From NCBI GenBank assembly GCA_018993265.1, contig JAGKSW010000064.1:1-32761 (forward strand): a stretch of DNA of 32,761 bases, written 5' to 3'. Within the stretch, counting starts at the first letter, position 1. Each line of letters starts with the position of its first letter. This DNA comes from Nostoc sp. TH1S01. GTDB taxonomy: Bacteria > Cyanobacteriota > Cyanobacteriia > Cyanobacteriales > Nostocaceae. A program made the translations under genes and the position numbers. Positions 15,721 to 24,455 of this stretch are shown here, in pieces. The notes under the pieces are model-generated. The model did not search any database and was not told the origin of the DNA. It saw only the letters and a program-made list of their open reading frames with translations.

Positions 15721-15955
15721 ATGTCCTTTAGAATATTAAGTTTAGACGGTGGTATCCGTGGAGTGATGACAGCGCACTAACAGATTTACCAAAACTCAAG
15801 TCAGCGAAGAGATAGACGATGCGAGAGATCCTATCATTACTCAGTTGAGAAACGCCGCTAGAAAATTTGTTACTGAAGGTTGTACTTACTATACTCGTGA
15901 CGACTGTGGCCCTTCAGTCAAAGAAGCAATTAAATCTTTTATTGCTGCTAACTAG
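15721..15955 (+). pseudogene. Patatin-like phospholipase relic
   Basis: ATG at 15721 opens MSFRILSLDGGIRGVMTAH and then stops at 15778. This matches the start of patatin-like phospholipases (F-R-I-L-S-L-D-G-G-G-I-R-G), but one Gly of the oxyanion-hole DGGGxRG is missing, and the GxSxG and DGG catalytic parts are absent. From 15782 another frame reads 57 codons (RFTKTQVSEEIDDARDPII... to KSFIAAN, stop at 15953) that looks like the C-terminal tail of a protein, possibly of the same gene after a large internal deletion. Neither part can be functional as a lipase. The N-terminal match is good; the origin of the tail is uncertain. Confidence 0.6.
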
Positions 15956-16003
15956 CCCAACTCCGTAGAAATACTAATATTTAGATTTTGAAGAAAAAAA
16001 TTT

Positions 16004-16036
16004 AGTATTTATACGATTCTAATTCGTATAAATACT
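16004..16036. repeat. Perfect 13-bp inverted repeat
   Basis: AGTATTTATACGA (16004-16016), a 7-base loop TTCTAAT, TCGTATAAATACT (16024-16036). It lies 50 bp after the patatin-like relic. It could be the old terminator of that gene or an operator-like site; the stem is AT-rich and no T-tract follows. Confidence 0.7.
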
Positions 16037-16599
16037 ATGATACTCGGTTAAAAAGATTGGGGCTTTTAGCAGAGTTATCAGTATGAGCATAAGATTTTCT
16101 TTTAAAAATACTTTTTAAAATTAATTTATCTCATAAGTTTATTATTAGTTACTTTTTGATTACAGATCCTGCTTTTAACTTGGGAATACTAGGTCAATGG
16201 ATAGATGACACAATGGCTATTGCGATCGTAAATCTTTTAACCTTTCTCAACAAGCCTTTTGTGTTTAACTATCCGGATTTTTCAGCTAAAAAATGAAGAG
16301 AATTAATAGGGTTAAGTAAACGGGCAAATTTCTGTGAAAACTCATTTTTATACATATATAAACTTTATATGCACTTAAGTTGGATGCTTTTAAAACCTAT
16401 TTTTTACACTTCTGATTGATTTTTATCTAGGCAGTTGACGCTGAAAAAACCAGCATCCGCTACGAAAACGGAGTTAGATTCAAAAAACTAGCATCCAATA
16501 AAACACACTAAAAGAAACAATTTACTGAGTTAATCAAAGGAAGGTACGAAGAAAAACAAAATACAAGTCAAATGTACCAGTACTGACTGGCGAACTGAA

Positions 16600-16635
16600 A
16601 ATCATCTATATATGAGCCTTCTCAGACAGATGATT
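16600..16635. repeat. Interrupted hairpin in the gene desert
   Basis: AATCATCT (16600) pairs with AGATGATT (16628-16635), and an inner TGAG-CCTT-CTCA pairs around 16613-16624. No gene adjoins it. Confidence 0.5.
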
Positions 16636-17097
16636 CCCTAAACAAGACATTAAAGTCACTTCTTATTTGAATGTAATTGCCTTGAGTGCAGGCACTCAAA
16701 AAATCTGGCAGTTTGCTAGATGTCACTCTCCAAAGGATTGTTCCATTCAAAAGCTTTGACTAAAGATTTTTTGACATCTACAGCAATATCATCTGCGAGC
16801 ATACGCCAAACTTAGCTAAACGCAGCAGCTAGTAAATGTCAATCTAGGCCAGATTCCTATTGCACAGTATTCCATTGATTTTTGAATAATGAAGGCAGTA
16901 ATGTTAGTCAATTTCTTCGATGAACGCGGTAGTGGTAGATAGAACGAGTGTATAATCCGCCCTCGACTATCGGTAAAATTTTGTAATCTCATCACCATGT
17001 GAGGCTAATTTTGGATTGGACACTTGTCCTTGTTGTTCATTTATGTAGAACCGCATCCAGAAAACCCTCTCAACCTACAGCAATGAAGTATAAATTC

Positions 17098-17120
17098 TGA
17101 GCGGCAAAACTTGCCGCTCA
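17098..17120 (+). terminator. Orphan terminator-like hairpin
   Basis: TGAGCGGCAA (17098-17107), loop AAC, TTGCCGCTCA (17111-17120), then AACTTCTTTT: a perfect 10-bp GC-containing stem with a short T-rich tail on the plus strand. No plus-strand gene lies upstream until pyrC, 1.5 kb away, so it probably served a lost gene or ends an unannotated transcript. Confidence 0.5.
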
Positions 17121-17218
17121 AACTTCTTTTGGGTGGGATAATCTACACAACTTCTGCCTACCCAAATTTTTTTTTCATGATGCTGCATAATTAAGAAGAA
17201 TTGTATAGTGTTATTGCC

Positions 17219-17243
17219 AAATCTAAATAAATTATTTAGATTT
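17219..17243. repeat. AT-only palindrome over the tsaE stop codon
   Basis: AAATCTAAATAA and TTATTTAGATTT surround a single central base (17231). The tsaE stop codon (17236-17238) lies inside it. It could act as a weak 3' hairpin for tsaE. Confidence 0.55.
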
Positions 17244-17691
17244 TAGCAACTAATTCTGTGATGTTGCAATGTAATGCTGTAATATCGGCTTGACGATTAC
17301 CATCGTCTCCATAGCTTAAACTCACACGCAGATAACTTTCTGGCAGATAAGGCATTCTTTCGGCCCACTCTATCGCTACAATACCGGGTTCTATTTCTAT
17401 CCCTTCCCAATAGCTTTCTAAGTTTAAAGCTGCCACCTCTTGCGTTTCTAAGCGATATAGGTCTAGGTGATAAAGGGGTATACGTCCTTGAGTGTACTCA
17501 TTAATCAGAGTGAAAGTAGGGCTGACAATTGATTCGGTAATTCCTAAACCTTGACCAATGCCTTGCACCAGTGTAGTTTTACCAGCACCTAAGTCTCCTT
17601 CTAGTAAAATGACACTACCTGGAGTCAAAGTTTGACCTAGTTTAATACCTAAATTGAGGGTTGCTTGGACATCTGCAAGAGAAATTTTCAT
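17236..17691 (-). CDS. tsaE: TsaE, tRNA threonylcarbamoyladenosine biosynthesis ATPase
   Basis: 151 residues, the usual length. The P-loop LEGDLGAGKTTLVQGIGQGL (about 30-49) is followed by SPTFTLINEY and HLDLYRLE, with the WxGIEIEPGIVAIEWAERMP region typical of TsaE. With TsaB, TsaC and TsaD it makes the t6A base at position 37 of ANN-decoding tRNAs, TsaE being the ATPase that resets the TsaBD complex. It is encoded downstream of yvcK across 74 bp that contain TCATTAG heptamer repeats (17696-17726), so cotranscription is possible but not certain. Confidence 0.93.
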   Translation of the reverse strand: MKISLADVQATLNLGIKLGQTLTPGSVILLEGDLGAGKTTLVQGIGQGLGITESIVSPTFTLINEYTQGRIPLYHLDLYRLETQEVAALNLESYWEGIEIEPGIVAIEWAERMPYLPESYLRVSLSYGDDGNRQADITALHCNITELVAKI

Positions 17692-17765
17692 TATTGGTCA
17701 TTCGTCATTAGTCATTAGTCATTAGTGTATACAAACGACCAAGCACAATGACAAAAGCCAAATTC

Positions 17766-19136
17766 TTACTTTCCATGATGAGTGCCGCTGTACCATCGCA
17801 ACAAAACTTTGGCTAGTTTTTGCGGATTGTGACGGACAACACCAGTTTCATCTTCATATAATACATTAGCTAAAACAACCCGTCGCCCTAATGAAGATAC
17901 ATCTTCTCTATCTAGGAAAACTGGATGAGAATTTTGTTGGGCATAACGGACGAGTGACTGGGGAGAAGGAGATTTTTTGTGTACAAGTACAGCATCAAAC
18001 AACCGCCTTTGACCACAGGCTGCATCAATTGCTTTGATATGATCAGCCACAGTGTAGCCCTCAGTTTCTCCTGGTTGGGTCATAATATTGCAGACGTAGA
18101 TGCGAGGCGCTGTAGTTTGAGCGATCGCATTGGCAATTTCTGGTACTAGTAAATTAGGAATCAAGCTAGTATACAGGCTTCCCGGCCCAATAATAATATA
18201 GTCCGCTTCTTTAATAACTTTAATCGCTGCGGGTAAGGCTGGCGGATTAGCTGGTGAGCAACCAATTCTGACAATTTTACCACCAGCTTTGGGAATGTTA
18301 GATTCTCCCTCGATGCGGCGGCCATCTGCTAATTCTGCCCACAGGCGAACGTCACTGAGAGTTGCTGGCAAAACTTGTCCCCGCACTGCCAATACTTTAG
18401 AACTAGCAGCGACTGCTCGTTCTAAATCACCAGTAATATCACTCATAGCAGTTAGGAATAAATTACCAAAACTGTGGCCACTCAAGCCATCACCAGCCCG
18501 AAAGCGGTACTGGAATAATTCAGTTAATAGCTTTTCTTCATCTGCTAGCGCCGCTAAACAATTGCGAATATCTCCTGGGGGTAGCACACCAAATTCTTGA
18601 CGCAACCGCCCAGAAGACCCGCCATCATCAGCTACTGTGACGATCGCACTAATATTAGCACTATAAGTTTTTAGTCCCCGTAGCAAAGTTGAAAGTCCTG
18701 TACCACCCCCAATTACCACAATTTTCGGCCCGCGATATAAGCGGCGATGGGCTAACAAAACATCAATTAATTCTGTTTCACCTTCTTTTTGGAACGCCTC
18801 AGTAATTGAACCAACAGTACGAGTTTGTCCCCACAGCAGCAAAAGTAAGCCGAACAGCAGCACCAAAGGTCCGCTGATATAGTTGGGTAGGATGTTGGTA
18901 ATTACTCCCAGAAAATTCCTCAACAACTCCAACAGCCAAAAAATCGGGGTCAACTTCACCCATATAGCTAACCCCAAACTCGCCAAAAATACACCGCCCA
19001 CACTGATAAGTAACCAGCGTTTTACTGATAGTCCGGGAGATAACCACTTAAACCACTGGTTAACCCGATGAGATGTGCGGCTGCGCGACTGCTGTTGCAG
19101 GGCGTTGAGGGCTTGTCTGAGAAAACCAATTGACAT
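17766..19136 (-). CDS. yvcK: YvcK/CofD-like protein with N-terminal membrane anchor
   Basis: 456 residues. Two hydrophobic stretches, about 41-62 and 88-103, precede the YvcK domain, which starts at [20 protein letters not shown] (GGGTG 143-147). It keeps [34 protein letters not shown] and the [16 protein letters not shown] motif. YvcK binds UDP-GlcNAc-type nucleotide sugars and is needed for growth on gluconeogenic carbon and for cell-wall balance in Bacillus; the membrane-anchored longer form is typical of cyanobacteria. It is divergent from ruvC. The related 2-phospholactate transferase CofD is a less likely reading because of the GGGTG and LYTS patterns. Confidence 0.9.
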   Translation of the reverse strand: MSIGFLRQALNALQQQSRSRTSHRVNQWFKWLSPGLSVKRWLLISVGGVFLASLGLAIWVKLTPIFWLLELLRNFLGVITNILPNYISGPLVLLFGLLLLLWGQTRTVGSITEAFQKEGETELIDVLLAHRRLYRGPKIVVIGGGTGLSTLLRGLKTYSANISAIVTVADDGGSSGRLRQEFGVLPPGDIRNCLAALADEEKLLTELFQYRFRAGDGLSGHSFGNLFLTAMSDITGDLERAVAASSKVLAVRGQVLPATLSDVRLWAELADGRRIEGESNIPKAGGKIVRIGCSPANPPALPAAIKVIKEADYIIIGPGSLYTSLIPNLLVPEIANAIAQTTAPRIYVCNIMTQPGETEGYTVADHIKAIDAACGQRRLFDAVLVHKKSPSPQSLVRYAQQNSHPVFLDREDVSSLGRRVVLANVLYEDETGVVRHNPQKLAKVLLRWYSGTHHGK

Positions 19137-19308
19137 ACCTGATTTAAAGCAGTGCTACAAACTAATGAATAAAAAAATCTACACTACCTGGTTTTAACAC
19201 CAAGTGTGTCATTATTAAATATTTCAACGCTTTGAGACTTAGAACAAGTCATCAAAGTTGCCAGTATTCCCAGTAAAACAATACCCTGGCTTGGTCAAAG
19301 TTAGTTTA

Positions 19309-19800
19309 ATGGAAAAACGAATTTTAGGTTTAGATCCTGGATTAGCCATTTTAGGATTTGGCGCAATTACTTGCAAACAAAGCCCTGGCAAGGTACTAGA
19401 AACAACGGTAGATATGCTGGACTTTGGGGTAATTAGTACCTCGGCAGATGCACAAATGGGCCAGCGCCTGTGTACCTTGTTTGACGATTTGCACACCCTG
19501 ATTCAGGAATTACAACCAGACTTGGTTGCGATTGAAAAGCTGTTCTTCTATCGTATGTCAAGTACTATCCTCGTTGCACAAGCAAGAGGTGTATTGATGT
19601 TAGTTTTAGGACAACATCGCTTACCTTATGTAGAATTTACACCAGCACAAATTAAACAAGCTTTAACTGGATATGGCAATGCAGATAAATCTGATGTCCA
19701 AGCAGCCGTAGCGCGTGAGTTAAATTTAGACGCAATTCCTAAACCAGACGATGCCGCAGATGCTTTAGCAGTAGCTTTGACAGCATCATTTCAATTGTAA
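19309..19800 (+). CDS. ruvC: RuvC, Holliday junction resolvase
   Basis: 163 residues from the ATG at 19309 ([18 protein letters not shown]). The four catalytic acids are visible: Asp9 (LDPG), Glu76 (AIEKLFF), Asp148 and Asp151 ([11 protein letters not shown]). RuvC cuts Holliday junctions with RuvAB during recombinational repair. The frame extends upstream to a TTG at 19258, adding 17 residues not expected in the family, so the ATG is chosen. It is a single gene, with ruvA and ruvB elsewhere, as is usual in cyanobacteria. Confidence 0.95.
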   Translation: MEKRILGLDPGLAILGFGAITCKQSPGKVLETTVDMLDFGVISTSADAQMGQRLCTLFDDLHTLIQELQPDLVAIEKLFFYRMSSTILVAQARGVLMLVLGQHRLPYVEFTPAQIKQALTGYGNADKSDVQAAVARELNLDAIPKPDDAADALAVALTASFQL

Positions 19801-19868
19801 ATTTATATAACGAGAAGAAATTTGGAAACTAGATAATAAAGTTAGACACTAACTGGCACATCTTTCTT

Positions 19869-20040
19869 CAGGATCTCAGATCAGCAAAAGTTGCATTGTA
19901 GATAGCTTGACTCTACATTCAGGTTTTAAAGAAAGGTTTAGGGGTATAAGGGTCTAAAGATATAGCTGTTCAAAACCCTTACACCCTTATTTACCCCCTT
20001 ATAACCAATCTCAACAGAAAATCTTTATGCGTAAGTCCTG
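19869..20040. mobile_element. MITE-like repeat, copy 2
   Basis: The right end, complemented, reads CAGGACTTACGCATAAAG and finishes at 20040, the base before the phoD stop codon. The left end at 19869 (CAGGATCTCAGATCAGCAAAAG) is a degraded match. The core (about 19937-20000) has the same GTTCAAAACCCTTACACCC arrangement as copy 1 at 6434-6652. It fills most of the gap between the ruvC and phoD stops. Confidence 0.5.
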
Positions 20041-21639
20041 TTAATATTGCTCTGGTGGCAAATCTATGCTATAGACAACTTTTCCTGCCAAATTACGCAG
20101 TGAAACTGTCATCACCTTGGTATAAGCATTAATTTTGACTGCGCCAAAGAATTGTAAACCTTCACTTGGGGGTCGATTTGGTCTTGTGCCGGCAGGTAGG
20201 CTTTGAAATACTAACTGTGGGCCGAAAGTATTATCTAGGGTATTTGGCCCAAATGTGCCAGCATTGAGTGGCCCGGCGACAAACTCCCAGAAAGGTTTGA
20301 AGTCTTGAAACTGGGCTTTGTTGGGGTCGTAGTAATGAGCGGCGGCGTAATGTACATCCGCAGTTATCCACACAACATTCTGAATATTTTTGTTTTTGAT
20401 AAACCGCAGTAAATCGGCTAATTCTAATTCTCTGCCTAAAGCGGGGCTGTCACCATTTGCCCAAGCTTCAAAATCAGTCGCACCATCTCTCACTATCAGC
20501 CCTAAAGGCATATCACTAGCAATGACTTTCCAAGTTGCTTTGGATGAGAGTAATTGTCGTTTTAGCCACTGCACTTGTCTTCTACTTAAGAAATCTGTGG
20601 CTGGGCTTTGTTCTGGCTGATTATTGGGAGAATTTGGCCCTCGATAGGTGCGTTCATCCAGCATGAAAATATCTAGCAATGACCCATACTCAAAGGAACG
20701 GTAAATTCTGGTTCTTTCTGGGTCATCGTCATACTGAATGGGCATATATTCTAAAAATGCTTGTCTTGCCCGCTCAGCTAACAAGTTAACATCTTTGACT
20801 GTGTAGCGGTCATCGTTGAGGATTTCGCCAGGATACCAGTTATTTGTCACTTCGTGGTCGTCCCACTGTGCTAAGATTGGCACTTCTGCATTGAATCGCT
20901 TGATATTTTCATCCATCAAGTTGTATTGATAGTTACCACGAAACTCTGTTAAAGTTTCTGCAACTTTTGATTTTTCTGGGGTGGTGATGTTGTGCCAAAT
21001 TGTGCCATCATCCAGCGTTACTTGTGATTGAATGGGGCCATCAGCATAAATGTTATCGCCTGAATGAATGAAAAAGTCTGGCTGAAGTTGGCGCATAGTT
21101 TCATAAATTCTCATCCCACCAAAGTCAGGATTTATACCCCATCCTTGACCTGCGGTATCGCCTCCCCAAACAAAGCAGATATCTCGCCCATATTTAGGAG
21201 GTGTGCGGAAAGAACCGCTAACTGGGGCGCTGTAAATGTTGCGATAGTTTAAATCTTGAAAAATTACCCGATAAAATATCTGTTGATTTTGGGGGAGATT
21301 TCTTAAGTTAAGTCGTGTGGTAAAGTCGCTAGTTTCTAAAGCCACAGGCCCAGGAATGCGCCGGAAATTGCGAAATGATTCGCTAGTGGAATATTCTACA
21401 ATCATTCTGGCGGGGCGATCGCTCCGACTCCAAACCACAACATTATTTTCACTAATGTCACCACTAGCCACACCAAAAGGTATGCCAGGACGCATTTTCT
21501 CGGCAGTAATAATGGCGGATGCTTGACCAAAAACGGGTGATTTAGAGACAATATTTGTCCCGATAATTCCCCCTGCTGTCACTGCTGAACGTACTATAAA
21601 CTGGCGACGATTTATCTTTAATGGTTGATGAGATTCCAT
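20041..21639 (-). CDS. phoD: PhoD-family alkaline phosphatase/phosphodiesterase
   Basis: 532 residues. A Tat signal (NRRQFIV with Arg11-Arg12, then AVTAGGIIGTNIV and a cut near VFGQA) predicts export of the folded, metal-loaded enzyme. A PhoD N-terminal beta domain (about 45-145, PGIPFGVASGDISENNVVVW) precedes the metallophosphatase domain: WGGDTAG, HSGDNIYADG, AQWDDHEVTNNW and WITADVHYAAAHYY carry the metal ligands. PhoD releases phosphate from mono- and diesters outside the cytoplasm using Ca/Fe. Induction under phosphate limitation is expected, but no Pho box could be assigned in the upstream 308 bp. Confidence 0.92.
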   Translation of the reverse strand: MESHQPLKINRRQFIVRSAVTAGGIIGTNIVSKSPVFGQASAIITAEKMRPGIPFGVASGDISENNVVVWSRSDRPARMIVEYSTSESFRNFRRIPGPVALETSDFTTRLNLRNLPQNQQIFYRVIFQDLNYRNIYSAPVSGSFRTPPKYGRDICFVWGGDTAGQGWGINPDFGGMRIYETMRQLQPDFFIHSGDNIYADGPIQSQVTLDDGTIWHNITTPEKSKVAETLTEFRGNYQYNLMDENIKRFNAEVPILAQWDDHEVTNNWYPGEILNDDRYTVKDVNLLAERARQAFLEYMPIQYDDDPERTRIYRSFEYGSLLDIFMLDERTYRGPNSPNNQPEQSPATDFLSRRQVQWLKRQLLSSKATWKVIASDMPLGLIVRDGATDFEAWANGDSPALGRELELADLLRFIKNKNIQNVVWITADVHYAAAHYYDPNKAQFQDFKPFWEFVAGPLNAGTFGPNTLDNTFGPQLVFQSLPAGTRPNRPPSEGLQFFGAVKINAYTKVMTVSLRNLAGKVVYSIDLPPEQY

Positions 21640-21947
21640 AAAATTCAGTTGTTTTGTAGAGGTTTGTTGTTTTACAGATGTTTGTAGAAAGATAAATTAA
21701 ACTAGTACAGATGTGCGGAAATAAAGCAACCGTTATAAATTGCTGAAAAGCCCACTATAAAAGTTTCTTAATTTCATACTTCAGACTTCATACTTCAGCT
21801 TTTTTGTACTAGGTATTTAGCATATTCATTGAATGTTATAAGTAAATGTTGAGTTATCTAGAAGTTAAGGAAATATTATGATATCAAGTCAAAAATCCCC
21901 GACTTCTGGCAGAAATCGGGGATAGAAAATATCTTGATGGTTACTGA
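21640..21947. other. 308 bp between phoD and the AI-2E-type permease gene
   Basis: It holds the phoD promoter region (minus strand), ACTTCATACTTCAG heptamer repeats around 21774-21800, and the terminator of the permease gene (21890-21923). No gene seen. Confidence 0.6.
21890..21923 (-). terminator. Rho-independent terminator of the AI-2E-type permease gene
   Basis: Arms ATCCCCGA (21895-21902) and TCGGGGAT (21916-21923), with inner TTCT/AGAA pairing. Read on the minus strand the stem is followed by TTTTT. It lies 25 bp after the permease stop codon. This is the best intrinsic terminator in the window. Confidence 0.85.
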
Positions 21948-23063
21948 TTAACTTTTACTGATGTAGTTTTCTTGATTTACTTCCATTTGTGAAGTTTTTA
22001 CACCATCTTCATTAGTAACAATTTGTTGACTTAATTCTCCGGCTCGCCAACTATCGGCAATATCCTTAATAAAACTGGCAATAGGAATCGCAATTAATAA
22101 ACCTAAAACGCCGCCTAATTTTGCACCTATGAGTAAGGAAATCACTACCCACACAGGATTTAAACCAGTTAAATTTCCTAAAATTCTTGGTGCGACAATA
22201 TTAGAATTAATTTGGTCAAGGGTTATAGCGACACCTAAAACTTCTACGCCTAACCAAAAGTTTTCTAAGGCGACTAATAAGCTAACTATGCCAATTCCTA
22301 TCCCTGTACCAAAGGGAAATAATGAAAAAAAGCCAATAGCAATGCCAAACAACAAAGCAAGAGGAATTCTCAGGAGAACAAATGCTAATGTCACCAATAC
22401 AGCTAACACAGCCCCTAATGTCGCCTGACCAATAAAATAATTCTGAAAATCCTCTCGAAGTAATTGTCTAACTTTTGTGCCGATATGAGCAGGAAACCAC
22501 TGATAAATCCCATCCCATAGATTTTGACCATTCAATATTAGGTAAATAGTCAAAACTGCTGCAATTAAAATATTAACTACAACTCCGATAGTATCAAAAG
22601 CAAAACCAAGAATTCTGCCAGTAAATGATTGAAATTGATTAGATAGTCTATCTAAAAGTTGCAGAGCTAAACCCCTTAAATTGACAGGAAGCTGTTGTGT
22701 AGCTGCCCAATTTTGAAAAGCCTCTAATTGCTGCACGCCAGAATCTATCCAAGAAGGGAGGATATTGGCGAGTTCGTTCAACTGTTGTAAGATAATTGGC
22801 ACTAAGGTGACACCAACACCTGCTAAAATCACCACAGCTAAAAGCAAGACTCCTATAATAGCCAAGTTGCGAGGTACACCGCGTCTTTGAAAGAACTGGA
22901 TGGGGTAGTTTAAGACAAAAGCTAGTAGGATGGCGATCGCAACTACACTCACCAAGGGTTGAAAATATTTGACAACCTGGATTAATAACCAACCGTTGAG
23001 AATGACTAGCGGAAACGCTAAGCCATAACTTAACCATCGTGGTAGTTTGTTTGCTGATTGCAT
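21948..23063 (-). CDS. AI-2E family transporter (PerM-like membrane protein)
   Basis: 371 residues with about eight hydrophobic segments: three in the first third (LSYGLAFPLVILNGWLLIQV, VSVVAIAILLAFVL, LAIIGVLLLAVVILAGVGVT), a soluble stretch (about 95-145), and the remainder in the C-terminal half, ending with GAKLGGVLGLLIAIPIASFIKD. The arrangement and the PxxxGIGIGIVSLLVA and DQINSNIVAPRILG motifs match the UPF0118/AI-2E family. Members export various small solutes or ions; AI-2 export is proven for few, so the substrate is open. Followed by a strong terminator. Confidence 0.85.
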   Translation of the reverse strand: MQSANKLPRWLSYGLAFPLVILNGWLLIQVVKYFQPLVSVVAIAILLAFVLNYPIQFFQRRGVPRNLAIIGVLLLAVVILAGVGVTLVPIILQQLNELANILPSWIDSGVQQLEAFQNWAATQQLPVNLRGLALQLLDRLSNQFQSFTGRILGFAFDTIGVVVNILIAAVLTIYLILNGQNLWDGIYQWFPAHIGTKVRQLLREDFQNYFIGQATLGAVLAVLVTLAFVLLRIPLALLFGIAIGFFSLFPFGTGIGIGIVSLLVALENFWLGVEVLGVAITLDQINSNIVAPRILGNLTGLNPVWVVISLLIGAKLGGVLGLLIAIPIASFIKDIADSWRAGELSQQIVTNEDGVKTSQMEVNQENYISKS

Positions 23064-23203
23064 GAGACTGACACAAAAAATTAGGGGCTAGGAGTTTGGG
23101 GCTAGAGGCTAGAGGTTAGAGTTTGGGGTTAGAGATTTGAGTTTAAGGTGCAGGGAGGGGTGTAAGGTAAAAAGAATTTTCCCTAGTCCCTAGCCACTAT
23201 TCT

Positions 23204-23656
23204 CTACTCCCTACTCCCCATTCCCCACTCCCTCTTATTAATAAAATCCAGCATAATTTTTTGGTGCATCGGCCCCAAGGGTCGAAATTCACCAGCTATT
23301 TCTGAATAACAACTACCACTGCGAATGTCTTCTGGTGTCAACAGTCCCATGTCCCAGCCTTCATTTAGCACCAGTTGATTGATGTCTACCAACAAGGGAG
23401 CCTGAAAAACATGGCGGATAACTTTTTCATCAGGATAGCAGCCAAATTCGGCAAATGTTGGTAAATCATAACCAATTTCTTCGATAAGTTCACGTTTGAC
23501 GGCTATCTCTGGCGTTTCACCGGGTTCGAGGTGTCCACCGAACAAACCCCAGCAACCAGCCGCTGCAATTGTGGGGATATTGTCGCGTAATTGCATGAGA
23601 TACTTGTTGTCTTGGTAAAGAATCGCGATCGCTACTTCTGGTATTTGGTTAGTCAT
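23204..23656 (-). CDS. NUDIX hydrolase
   Basis: 150 residues. A complete Nudix box, G41-Y63, begins GHLEPGETPEIAV and ends RELIEEIGY, fitting Gx5Ex7REUxEExGU, so it should hydrolyse a nucleoside diphosphate linked to another group with Mg. The N-terminus VAIAILYQDNKYLMQLRDN resembles MutT/GDP-mannose-type enzymes; the substrate cannot be told. It begins 18 bp after the stop of the small lipoprotein gene and was probably transcribed with it. The 140 bp between this gene and the permease start is filled with GGGGCTAGAG-type repeats. Confidence 0.9.
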   Translation of the reverse strand: MTNQIPEVAIAILYQDNKYLMQLRDNIPTIAAAGCWGLFGGHLEPGETPEIAVKRELIEEIGYDLPTFAEFGCYPDEKVIRHVFQAPLLVDINQLVLNEGWDMGLLTPEDIRSGSCYSEIAGEFRPLGPMHQKIMLDFINKREWGMGSRE

Positions 23657-23674
23657 AAAATTTAAACTTAAAAA

Positions 23675-24064
23675 TTACTCTTCTGTTATATACACTTCGC
23701 CAAAATCTTGCCCGGCGATGGGAATACTTTTGTAGCTCACTTTACCCTTTAATACTACTTGAGTTCCTTTTTGCAAATTGCTTTGATTGGTAATTACCCA
23801 AATTTTGCCCGTGGAATCATTAATTTGATATGCCCATTGCTTCATCAGCGGCACTTGCTTTTCTACCTTACCTTGAATATAAACAGTAGCCTGTTTGTTG
23901 GGTTTAGCTTGAATTTCTTCAATGGGAGTCACATTACTACCAAAGACGAAATTGCTACCTTTGATTTCTGGAAGTCTCCAAGCAGCACAACCACAAAGTC
24001 CCGTCACTAGGAAAAAATGGCAAAGTATACGGTAATAATTTGGCGATTTGTGCATTAGTCTCAT
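23675..24064 (-). CDS. Small lipoprotein with likely OB-fold domain
   Basis: 129 residues. The signal sequence ends in the lipobox LCGC with Cys26, so it is predicted to be lipid-anchored. The mature part reads ATVYIQGKVEKQVPLM, WAYQINDSTGKIWVITNQ, GTQVVLKGKVSYKSI and GEVYITEE: alternating beta strands with 'GKV' turns, the pattern of bacterial OB-fold (tRNA_anti/NirD-like) domains. No catalytic residues are seen, and the partner is unknown. A second ATG at 24055 (MHKSPNYY) is an equally possible start. The downstream Nudix gene follows after 18 bp. Confidence 0.65.
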   Translation of the reverse strand: MRLMHKSPNYYRILCHFFLVTGLCGCAAWRLPEIKGSNFVFGSNVTPIEEIQAKPNKQATVYIQGKVEKQVPLMKQWAYQINDSTGKIWVITNQSNLQKGTQVVLKGKVSYKSIPIAGQDFGEVYITEE

Positions 24065-24455
24065 AGCGAATGGGGGGAGTGGGGAATAGAAAACTTTCCT
24101 TCTGTTCTACTATTACCTGTTGACTTTTAACCGTTCCCTGTTCCCTGGTTGATGAGTTTAGTGGAGAACAAGGAAGACAAGGGAGACAAGGAAGAAATTA
24201 TCGTAATTTTTCCTCTGCACCTACACCCTTACACCCTGCGTCCTATTCCCAACTCCCCACTCCCAACTCCCTTCACACTAAGATTTCATTCTTTTATCCG
24301 TCAGATTAGACAAGGGATCTGAGAAGATGAACAAGTATGGTCTTGTGGTAGGAGAGGCGCAACAACAATTAACAGCCAAAACTTTTTCAAACCGTTGACT
24401 TCGCTACAGACAAGTTACATTTTGGATTTTAGAGGCGAATCTTCTGAGAATTCTC
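24065..24455. other. 391-bp divergent promoter region with repeats
   Basis: It lies between the lipoprotein gene (minus) and folD (plus), so it must hold both promoters. Contents: AAGGAAGACAAGGGAGACAAG repeats (24166-24194), C-rich CTACACCCTTACACCC (24221-24237) and CCCAACTCCCCACTCCCAAC. No riboswitch-like fold was recognised and no gene is seen. Confidence 0.5.

Larger units (their letters stand above)
15600..17235. other. 1.6-kb gene desert with gene relics and hairpins
   Basis: No intact gene. Contents, in order: a patatin-like relic (15721-15955), a perfect 13-bp inverted repeat (16004-16036), direct and inverted copies of a GCATCC-containing motif (about 16382-16500), a hairpin at 16600-16635, a possible decayed minus-strand coding stretch (about 16720-17000), and a GC-rich hairpin at 17098-17120. 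The base composition is more AT-rich than in neighbouring genes. It looks like a graveyard of lost genes. Confidence 0.6.

Noticed and set aside
16816-16998. 60-codon minus-strand frame
   Set aside because: No family match; neighbouring frames look equally protein-like but broken, so it is treated as part of a decayed region.
24065-24455. Possible folate- or other riboswitch upstream of folD
   Set aside because: No conserved riboswitch core was recognised; the region is dominated by intergenic repeats.
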